Origin: an uncultured Flavobacteriales bacterium
Lineage (GTDB): Bacteria > Bacteroidota > Bacteroidia > CAIKAF01
Length of the DNA stretch: 34,844 nt
Assembly: GCA_903837495.1 (NCBI GenBank)
Contig: CAILUT010000057.1
Location: 1-34,844, forward strand
Direction: 5' to 3'
In this document: positions 24,350 through 30,474 of the stretch, piece by piece
How the letters are laid out: each line of letters starts with the position of its first letter
Numbering within the stretch: position 1 is the stretch's first letter
Position numbers and translations under genes: made by a program
The notes under the pieces: generated by a model
What the model saw: the letters and a program-made list of their open reading frames with translations, nothing else
Told to the model about the DNA's origin: nothing
Databases searched by the model: none

Positions 24350-26596
24350 TTACCCCAACCAAGTACTCAAATGGGTGGCATCCCATTGCATTGCATCTTC
24401 AAGGCTATGCCATTTTTCCCCATCAAAGGACAGATGTTCGCCCCCAGTTTCGCCCAAATAAAGGGCTGGGACCTCCAATTCGGCCAAAAGATCCACAACG
24501 GCATCTTCGTTTTCATCCAATATGGAAACCACTACCCTGCCCTGGCCTTCGCCAAACCAAAACGCATCGGGCCGTATGTCGTCGTCTGAATACACTTCAA
24601 ATCCGGTTTTGCCTGCCAAGGCCGATTCTTTCAAACATTGGTATAGGCCTCCCTCCGACACATCGTGGGCCGACAGAACCAAGCCCTGCTGAATAAGCCC
24701 AGAAATGCCTTTTTGCAGTTGAACTTCTTGGTCTAGATTAAAATAGGGCGCCGGCGATTTGGATATTTTATGCCATTCGCGCAGGTATTCAGAGCAAGAA
24801 AAATCGGGAGTAACCATTCCCACCAACAGCAATTTGGCTTTGGTTGAGGGAAATGCGAGGCCGGTGTGTTGTTCGAGTTTATCGAGCACGCCCAGCATGC
24901 CAATAGAGGGACTTGGGGCTACCGGAAAAACCTGTTCCCCTTCGCGGTATTGATTGTAGAAGCTCACATTGCCACCCGTAACCGGGGTTCCCAGGGCCTT
25001 GCAGGCTTTGCCCATTCCCTTAATGGCGCCTACAAATTGCCAATAGGCTTCGGGGTTGTAGGGGTTTCCAAAATTCAGGCAATTGGTAATGGCTATGGGC
25101 CGAGCTCCAGAGCAAACGATGTTTCGGGCCGCTTCGGCCACGGCCATCATGGTTCCTTTTTCGGGGTTGGCTTCTACGTACAACGGATTTACATCTACGG
25201 TCAAGGCCAAGGCCGATTCGGTTTCTTTCACCCAAACTATGGCTGCATCCGAAGGTTTGCGCGTGCTTAAGTTGGCCGTACCAATCATGGAATCGTACTG
25301 CTGGGTAATCCAATGCTTGGGCCTTAAATTGGGCGTGCTGCTCAGGCAGTCGGCCACGGATTTTAAGTTTTTAGGAATGGGGAGTTTGCCCGGAATCACC
25401 TCGTTTATTTCTTTTACATAAGCGGGTTGAGCCATTTCGCGTTCGTACACGGGGGCTCCGCCGCCCAGCACCAACATCGAAGCGGGGAGTTGAGCCACCA
25501 AATCGGCACCAAAGAAAAAATCGAGTCGGTCGTCGGAAACCACTTCACCAATCAGGGCACAGTTTAGGTCCCATTTTTCGAAGATGCTATGAATCTGGGC
25601 TTCATGCCCTTTTTTGCCCACCACCAGCATGCGTTCTTGCGATTCAGACAGCAACAGTTCGTAGGGCTGCATATTGCCCCCTCGGGTGGGCACTTTGTCT
25701 AAATGAATGCGCATGCCGCTGCTGCCTTTTTCTGACATTTCGGCTGTGCTGCAAATAATGCCTGCGGCGCCCATGTCTTGAATTCCAATGGCGTGGCCGG
25801 CCTCAATCAATTCTAAGGTGGCTTCCAGCAGCAGTTTTTCTTGAAAAGGGTCGCCTACCTGAACCGAGGGCAGCTGTTTGGAACTTTCGCCCGACATTTC
25901 GGCCGAGGCAAAGGAGGCGCCGTGGATTCCGTCTTTCCCGGTGGCTGAACCCACGATAAATACGGGGTTTCCCGGCCCGTAGGCAATGGCGCTCATCACT
26001 TTATCGTGGGCCACAATGCCGGCCGACATGGCATTTACCAGGGGATTTTGGTGGAAAGAAGAATGAAAAAAGGTTTGTCCCGCCACGGTAGGTACGCCAA
26101 AGGCATTGCCGTAATCGCCAATGCCTTTTACCACTCCTTTCACCAACCATTGGGTTCGGGACTCGGCGGGATCGCCAAAAAATAGGGCATTCAATTGAGC
26201 AATGGGCCGGGCGCCCATGGTAAAAATATCGCGGTTGATTCCTCCAACGCCGGTTGCGGCACCCTGATACGGTTCAATGGCGCTGGGGTGGTTGTGGCTT
26301 TCAATTTTAAAGGCACAGGCAAGTCCATGCCCAATGTCAACTAGGCCGGCATTTTCTTTTCCAGGTTCGGCAAGCAAGCCCTTTCCCTCTCGCGGCAAGG
26401 TTTTTAGCCAACGAATGGAATTTTTATAGGAGCAATGTTCGCTCCACATGCCCGAAAATGCGCAGAGTTCGGTAAAATTGGGTTGCCGCCCCAAACCTTG
26501 AACAATAAGGTCAAACTCTGAGGGCAAAAGGCCCAGTTTTACAGCGGTTTCAGCAGTGGGCATGGGAGCTCCGTCGGAAGGAACAGATTGAGGCAT
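24350..26596 (-). CDS. purL: Phosphoribosylformylglycinamidine synthase subunit II
   Basis: The 748-residue cytoplasmic enzyme makes formylglycinamidine ribonucleotide from FGAR, ATP and ammonia (step four of purine synthesis). It is the small type, so it needs separate PurQ and PurS, which are not in the window. Key blocks are FSGMWSEHCSYKNS near residue 45, the active-site IESHNHPSAIEPYQGAATGVGG near 97-118, DMGAAGIICSTAEMSEKG, and in the second half the AEAARNIVCSGARPIAITNCLNFGNP stretch. SAHDVSEGGLYQCL marks the C-terminal ATP-like domain. ATG 26596 (MPQSVPSDGAP) is chosen; the TACCTTTG box at 26611-26618 lies 14 bases upstream and would exclude the longer frame. Hairpin copies C and D flank the gene. 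Confidence 0.96.
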   Translation of the reverse strand: MPQSVPSDGAPMPTAETAVKLGLLPSEFDLIVQGLGRQPNFTELCAFSGMWSEHCSYKNSIRWLKTLPREGKGLLAEPGKENAGLVDIGHGLACAFKIESHNHPSAIEPYQGAATGVGGINRDIFTMGARPIAQLNALFFGDPAESRTQWLVKGVVKGIGDYGNAFGVPTVAGQTFFHSSFHQNPLVNAMSAGIVAHDKVMSAIAYGPGNPVFIVGSATGKDGIHGASFASAEMSGESSKQLPSVQVGDPFQEKLLLEATLELIEAGHAIGIQDMGAAGIICSTAEMSEKGSSGMRIHLDKVPTRGGNMQPYELLLSESQERMLVVGKKGHEAQIHSIFEKWDLNCALIGEVVSDDRLDFFFGADLVAQLPASMLVLGGGAPVYEREMAQPAYVKEINEVIPGKLPIPKNLKSVADCLSSTPNLRPKHWITQQYDSMIGTANLSTRKPSDAAIVWVKETESALALTVDVNPLYVEANPEKGTMMAVAEAARNIVCSGARPIAITNCLNFGNPYNPEAYWQFVGAIKGMGKACKALGTPVTGGNVSFYNQYREGEQVFPVAPSPSIGMLGVLDKLEQHTGLAFPSTKAKLLLVGMVTPDFSCSEYLREWHKISKSPAPYFNLDQEVQLQKGISGLIQQGLVLSAHDVSEGGLYQCLKESALAGKTGFEVYSDDDIRPDAFWFGEGQGRVVVSILDENEDAVVDLLAELEVPALYLGETGGEHLSFDGEKWHSLEDAMQWDATHLSTWLG

Positions 26597-26610
26597 ACAA
26601 AAACTTTGGA

Positions 26611-26618
26611 CAAAGGTA
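26611..26618 (-). promoter_or_regulatory. Putative -7 box (TACCTTTG) for purL
   Basis: TACCTTTG on the minus strand is a full TAnnTTTG match and ends 14 bases before ATG 26596, giving a leader of about ten bases. If used, hairpin copy D (26710-26850) would lie upstream of the transcript, not in it. Confidence 0.45.
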
Positions 26619-26709
26619 GCCGATTTCTTACACTGCACGATTGAAAGCGTACAGCAAAAATGGGTCAACGGGCAAAGTCCTGCTGTGGTTTTATTGTTGG
26701 TTTATGGGG

Positions 26710-26850
26710 GCGGCAGGCGGGCTTTCCGGGCTACTCCGCGGTTGCCGAAAGGCTGGCCCAGCTGGTTTGCGGGGGCTCCTAACGTCGCCTCCGCACCTAG
26801 CGGGCCAGGCTTCGGCAGCCTTGCGGGGTAGCCTCGTCAATCCCTGCCGC
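26710..26850 (-). repeat. 141-bp hairpin element, copy D
   Basis: The only copy between divergent genes, in the same orientation as purL and 113 bp upstream of its ATG. Read on the minus strand the ends are GCGGCAGG and CCTGCCGC. Inner pairs are CTACCCCGC/GCGGAGTAG (one mismatch), then GCCGAA/TTCGGC and TGGCCC/GGGCCA. The apical pair is TGCGG/CCGCA around a core, GCGACGTTAGGAGC, at plus 26775-26788. The stem sequence differs from copies C and E, while the base pairing is preserved. Confidence 0.87.
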
Positions 26851-26947
26851 TCTCAACGAAAATCCAAGGCAAACCCATGGGGCCGGCTCCAAAAAGGGGC
26901 AATTGTGTACCTTCGTCTGTGGGCAATGTCATTTAACCCCCTACCGA

Positions 26948-27895
26948 ATGTCCAAGTATCAAGATAGCTATAGAGTCTTTTGCGCCGAGCAGACCGATTT
27001 GTCGGTGTTTGCCCAGCCCTGGTGGCTCGATGCCGTTTGCGGAGAAACCGGCTGGGAGGTGCAGTTGTGGCAAACCGACAACCAAATACAGGCCGCTTTG
27101 CCTTATCGAAAGGTAAAGAAATGGGGCTTAACCCGCTTTGAAATGCCGCCTTTAACCCCCTTTTTTCCGTTGATGGTAGTCAACCGACAGCCTAGGGACA
27201 TGCACCAACGGCTTTCTTTGCAAAAAAAAGGCATTGAGGCTTTGCTGAGCGGGCTGCCCAGCTGCCATGCCCATGAATTGCGGATGAGTCCTGAAACGGA
27301 GTATGTCTTGCCATTTTATTGGCATGGATATGCCTTGCAGACGCGGTACACCTTTCGGATTTTTCCGAACGAAAACCATGTGCCCTCGGCTCAGGCCAGG
27401 AAAAACATTCGAAAAGCCGAAGAGCTTGGGATTGGGATCGAAGAACTGGAATCAACCGAAGCCTTGCTGCAGATAGTGCAGGCGCCGTTTGAGCGTAAAA
27501 AAATAAAAAGTCCGTATTCCAATGAAGTTCTTCGGCGTGCGATAGACGAAATTAAAAGCCGTGGGGCGGGTTTTTTGGTGCAGGCCAAAGACAAGGAGGG
27601 CCGGGTGGTATCGGCAGCGGCTTGTGTGAGCGATTCTCAGGCTTGCTATTTGATATTGGGGAGTTCGACGGAAGAGGGGCGGAGGCAGAATTCGGAGTAT
27701 TTGCTGTACGATGCTTGCATAAAGAAAGCCCAATCGATGGGGTTGATTTTCGATTTTGAGGGCAGCATGTTGGAGGGCATAGAGGCCCGCAACCGGGCCT
27801 TTAATGCCAGGCCGGTGGCTTACACGAGCGTGCAGCGTTTTGGGCCTAGGTATTCGTTTTTGTTGGGGTTAAAGGGGTTGTTGGGGAGGGGGTAG
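26948..27895 (+). CDS. GNAT/FemAB-like acyltransferase-fold protein
   Basis: A 315-residue cytoplasmic protein starting MSKYQDSYRVFCAEQTDLSVF. It has AQPWWLDAVCGETGWEVQLW near residue 22, then an ALPYRKVKKWGLTRFEMPPL block, then a second half with VVSAAACVSDSQACYLILGSS, EYLLYDACIKKAQSMGL and FDFEGSMLEGIEARNRAFNA. These match the two-lobe layout of Bacteroidota GNAT proteins related to FemAB (acetyltransf_6 type), which often modify surface polymers or peptides. The acceptor cannot be read from the sequence. ATG 26948 is the first ATG that fits the domain start; an upstream TTG in frame adds an unlikely leader. The gene is convergent with the glycine-rich gene, with only 11 bases between the stops. 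Confidence 0.72.
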   Translation: MSKYQDSYRVFCAEQTDLSVFAQPWWLDAVCGETGWEVQLWQTDNQIQAALPYRKVKKWGLTRFEMPPLTPFFPLMVVNRQPRDMHQRLSLQKKGIEALLSGLPSCHAHELRMSPETEYVLPFYWHGYALQTRYTFRIFPNENHVPSAQARKNIRKAEELGIGIEELESTEALLQIVQAPFERKKIKSPYSNEVLRRAIDEIKSRGAGFLVQAKDKEGRVVSAAACVSDSQACYLILGSSTEEGRRQNSEYLLYDACIKKAQSMGLIFDFEGSMLEGIEARNRAFNARPVAYTSVQRFGPRYSFLLGLKGLLGRG

Positions 27896-27906
27896 TTGGG
27901 TGGAAA

Positions 27907-29193
27907 TCAATACGAGATTTTCACTTGTCCGTGGCCCGTTCTACCCCCAGTTGATGTGGAGGCATTTGAGGTTGAATAGGACCCGTGGCCACCTATGTAA
28001 GACGAGCCTCCGCCACCCGCTTGATGGGAGAATCCGCAGGCTCCACCATACCAGCCACCACCACCACCACCTACCCATCCAACCGTAATGTTCATGTCGG
28101 CATTGGCCCCTTGGCCAAAGCTGCCATTTTGCCCACCGGTCCCGCCGCTGTTTTGATTTCCGCCTGTGACATTACCGTAGCCAGAACAACCTGCGTTTTG
28201 CCCAGTGGTACCCCCGCCGTGGCCACCGGTGCAGCTTCCGTTGTTGGTAGCTCCACCGCCGCCGCCGCCTACCACCACCCTGTGGTTCAGAGTTTGTCCA
28301 CCCAGCCGCACATCTGAAGCACCACCACCGCTGCCTGCCATGGATGCGCTGTTCCAAGAATATCCATAACCTCCTCCATTAAAAGCGGCAGAGCTATATC
28401 CGTTGGCAGGCACGGCCGGCCCTTCTTGGCCCACATAAATATAAACGGTTTCGCCGGGAGTTACTGGGAAGGTCGCTACGGCATAGCCACCTTGCCCCCC
28501 CGCATATGTACCCGTCCACCCTGCGGCACCCCAACATTCCACGATTAAGGAACAAACCCCTGCTGGAACTGTCCAGGTTTGTGCCGAACCTGAATAATTA
28601 AAGGTTTGACTGGCATTTTGAACAGAGCAAGATGAAATAACAACCTGAACGGAATCGGAAGCTGAACATCCGTTGGCATCTGTAACGGTTAAAACGGCAG
28701 AATAGGTTCCTGTTGAGCTCCAGGTAATGGAAGGAGAGGAAGCGCTGGAGGTAGATGGGCTACCGGAGGCAAAGGTCCAAGCGTAGGTGCTGCCCTGGAC
28801 GGGATTGGCGACATTCAGAACAACAGGAGCATTTGCAGATCCAACGGGATTGGCGGGTGAAATTGCTGCAGAGGGCAATTGAGTACAGTTGCATTGCAAG
28901 GTTCTCCAACCGGCTGCGAAGTACGATTCCACGCATTGGGTGGTGGTATTGTAAATGACCAAGCCAACGGCCGGCGAATTGATGTTGTTGCGTTGGGCAG
29001 TGCTGAGCCGAGGAAGAAGAAAGCCCTTGTTGGTAAAATCAACATCCAGACCTGCTGATGCATGTGGCAGTCCGGGGTTGGCTCCGATAAGCACCCCTTG
29101 GGCTTGTATTTCATTGCAAGCGAAAAAAACACCAAGGGCTATTAAAAAAGCACTTTTAAAAATAAGCTTAAAAAAAATTACGCTTGAATTCAT
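27907..29193 (-). CDS. Secreted glycine-rich protein with PKD domain
   Basis: A 428-residue exported protein. The N-terminal hydrophobic stretch (MNSSVIFFKLIFKSAFLIAL, then VFFACNEIQAQ) is a signal peptide ending at AQ. Residues about 35-95 form a Bacteroidota-type module (ASAGLDVDFTNKGFLLPRLS, VGLVIYNTTTQCVESYFA) resembling phage-tail-like secreted proteins. A PKD-like domain lies at about 105-185 (AWTFASGSPS, CSASDSVQVVIS). The second half starts FNYSGSAQTWTVPAGVCSLI and becomes a glycine-rich domain with long GGG and GGGG runs, ending HGQVKISY, similar to glycine-rich domains of the ALK-type group. No T9SS sorting domain is visible, so its export route beyond the inner membrane is unclear. 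A TAAATTTG box lies 25 bases upstream of the ATG. Confidence 0.75.
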   Translation of the reverse strand: MNSSVIFFKLIFKSAFLIALGVFFACNEIQAQGVLIGANPGLPHASAGLDVDFTNKGFLLPRLSTAQRNNINSPAVGLVIYNTTTQCVESYFAAGWRTLQCNCTQLPSAAISPANPVGSANAPVVLNVANPVQGSTYAWTFASGSPSTSSASSPSITWSSTGTYSAVLTVTDANGCSASDSVQVVISSCSVQNASQTFNYSGSAQTWTVPAGVCSLIVECWGAAGWTGTYAGGQGGYAVATFPVTPGETVYIYVGQEGPAVPANGYSSAAFNGGGYGYSWNSASMAGSGGGASDVRLGGQTLNHRVVVGGGGGGATNNGSCTGGHGGGTTGQNAGCSGYGNVTGGNQNSGGTGGQNGSFGQGANADMNITVGWVGGGGGGWYGGACGFSHQAGGGGSSYIGGHGSYSTSNASTSTGGRTGHGQVKISY

Positions 29194-29218
29194 AAGCAAT
29201 TGTAAGGGTTAGTTAAAT

Positions 29219-29226
29219 CAAATTTA
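29219..29226 (-). promoter_or_regulatory. Putative -7 box (TAAATTTG) for the glycine-rich gene
   Basis: TAAATTTG on the minus strand is a full TAnnTTTG match, ending 25 bases before ATG 29193. A TTG lies 21 bases upstream, two more than the usual 19, so the promoter is only moderately supported. Confidence 0.4.
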
Positions 29227-29291
29227 GCAATAAGTTAAAGGGGATTTCAAGCTAGCTTTAAATTTTGTTCGGTTAAGGCCTTGAGCCGCCT

Positions 29292-29433
29292 GCGGCAGGG
29301 ATTGACGCGGCTACCCCGCAAAGGCCGAAACGGCAGCTGGTCCTTGACCAGCAGAGCGACGCGAGGAGCTACTGCTGGGCTTGGGCCAGCCCGTTTTCGG
29401 ACTGCGGAGTAGCCCGGAAAGCCCGGCTGCCGC
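29292..29433 (+). repeat. 142-bp hairpin element, copy E
   Basis: This copy lies 48 bp past the lspA stop in opposite orientation. The ends are GCGGCAG and CTGCCGC. Inner pairs are GCTAC/GTAGC, CCGCA/TGCGG and GGCCGAAA/TTTTCGG with a short mismatch. An apical CCAGCAG/CTGCTGG stem surrounds AGCGACGCGAGGAGCTA. The core GCGACGCGAGGAGC is at 29356-29369, exactly the midpoint. Compared with copy C, the apical stem CCGGCAG/CTGCCGG is replaced by CCAGCAG/CTGCTGG, a matched change on both sides. Confidence 0.88.
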
Positions 29434-29481
29434 CCCCAGAAAAAGGTGAAAAAATCCAATGATTGTCAAAAGGCAGCAACC

Positions 29482-30072
29482 TTAGGTTTTGCGCTTCGCT
29501 TCCGGCTCCTTTTTCTTGAAAAAAGAAAACACCAACATGCAGCCGACTCCGACCGAGATGCAGGCGTCGGCGAAGTTCCAAATGGGGGGAAAGATGAGCT
29601 GTCCGCCCATGGATTCGGGCCAATGCACATTGAACAAAAACATATCGACCACTTTTCCTTGCAGCCAGGGCGCATATCCCGTTTCTGGAAAGGCGGTAGC
29701 CACAAAAAAGCGGCTGCTTTCGCTGAACAGCTGACCGTAGGCAACCGAATCAATAATGTTGCCAAGGGCGCCGGCAAAAACCATGGCTAGGCCGACCGAC
29801 ATTAAATTCATGGGGCCCTTTTTCAGCATGTCGTACAGCAGGTAAAAGATTCCACCGACTGCCAGCAGGCGAAAAAGGGTCAGGGCTATTTTACCGGCTT
29901 CTCCGCCAAATTCCAATCCCCAGGCCATGCCATTGTTTTCGATAAAATAAATTTCGAGCAGATTGCCCAGCAAGGGGAAACCTTCGCCAACAAGCATGGT
30001 TGTTTTAACCCATATTTTAATGAGTTGGTCAACCAAAATCAATCCCACAATCAATCCCAGCGTTTTTTTCAT
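29482..30072 (-). CDS. lspA: Lipoprotein signal peptidase (signal peptidase II)
   Basis: A 196-residue inner-membrane aspartic peptidase that removes signal peptides from prolipoproteins after lipidation, so it would process the lipoprotein encoded at 4645. Four hydrophobic segments are visible. The catalytic aspartates are D108 (GALGNIIDSVAYG) and D169 (IWNFADACISVG), and IENNGMAWGL is the family's NxGxxWG-like block. The length is slightly above the usual 160-170 residues because of a loop after D108 and a basic C-terminus. It starts three bases after the DksA-like stop, so it is the third gene of the ileS operon. Confidence 0.95.
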   Translation of the reverse strand: MKKTLGLIVGLILVDQLIKIWVKTTMLVGEGFPLLGNLLEIYFIENNGMAWGLEFGGEAGKIALTLFRLLAVGGIFYLLYDMLKKGPMNLMSVGLAMVFAGALGNIIDSVAYGQLFSESSRFFVATAFPETGYAPWLQGKVVDMFLFNVHWPESMGGQLIFPPIWNFADACISVGVGCMLVFSFFKKKEPEAKRKT

Positions 30073-30075
30073 GGC

Positions 30076-30465
30076 TTAGTCGCGGCGGTTGGGCGCGTTT
30101 TTGGCTTCAATGCTTAGGGTGGCATGAGGTACGGCACGCAGGCGTTCTTTGGGAATGAGTTGCCCGGTGGCCCTGCAAATGCCGTAGGATTTGTTTTGAA
30201 TTCGAATCAAGGCATTTTCGAGGTTGGCGATGAACTTTTGCTGCCGTGCGGCGAGTTGCCCGATTTCTTCTTTGCTAGACACTTCGGCTCCGTCTTCCAT
30301 CAGTTTGAAGGTGGGCGAGGTGTCGTCGGTGGTATTTCCGTCGCGATGGGCGAAGGTTTCTTTAAGCAAGTTTAATTCCTTGCGAGACCGTTCTAAAATA
30401 CGTTCAATCAAGACGCGGAACTCTTCCAGTTCTTGGTCGGAATAGCGGACTTTTAAATCAGACAT
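30076..30465 (-). CDS. TraR/DksA-family protein with reduced zinc finger
   Basis: A 129-residue cytoplasmic protein with a coiled-coil-prone N-terminal helix pair (about residues 10-85) and the C-terminal block YGICRATGQLIPKERLRAVPHATLSIEAK. DksA proteins bind the RNA polymerase secondary channel and change promoter use during starvation. The usual four-cysteine zinc finger is reduced here to one cysteine (ICRATG) and a histidine (VPHAT), so zinc binding is doubtful. Bacteroidota members with this reduced finger are known, so it is probably not a defect. It sits nine bases after ileS and three before lspA, a common order in this phylum. Confidence 0.88.
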   Translation of the reverse strand: MSDLKVRYSDQELEEFRVLIERILERSRKELNLLKETFAHRDGNTTDDTSPTFKLMEDGAEVSSKEEIGQLAARQQKFIANLENALIRIQNKSYGICRATGQLIPKERLRAVPHATLSIEAKNAPNRRD

Positions 30466-30474
30466 AGGGTTGGT

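Larger units (their letters stand above)
26597..26947. other. Divergent intergenic region of purL and the GNAT gene, containing hairpin copy D
   Basis: The gap of 351 bases contains the purL -7 box near its left end, hairpin copy D in the middle, and about 97 bases before the GNAT-like gene. The right part holds TACCTTCG at 26908-26915 with TTG at 26903, too closely spaced for a standard promoter. I see no additional gene; apparent reading frames across it are products of the GC-rich element. Confidence 0.5.

Noticed and set aside
26903-26947. TTG start at 26903 for the GNAT-like gene.
   Set aside because: The added 15 residues (starting CTFVCGQCHL) do not match the domain start, while ATG 26948 leads directly into it.
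8656-29433. Target-site duplications flanking the hairpin elements.
   Set aside because: I compared bases on both sides of the copies and saw no matching direct repeats, so transposition by a DDE-type enzyme is not shown.
29247-29459. Apparent 70-residue reading frame on the minus strand, with similar frames across hairpin copies C (24108-24386) and D (26641-26967).
   Set aside because: These frames share protein-like pieces such as LRGS-VNPCR only because they cross the same repeat element. They have no start context and are not in consistent orientation, so they are products of the repeat, not genes.
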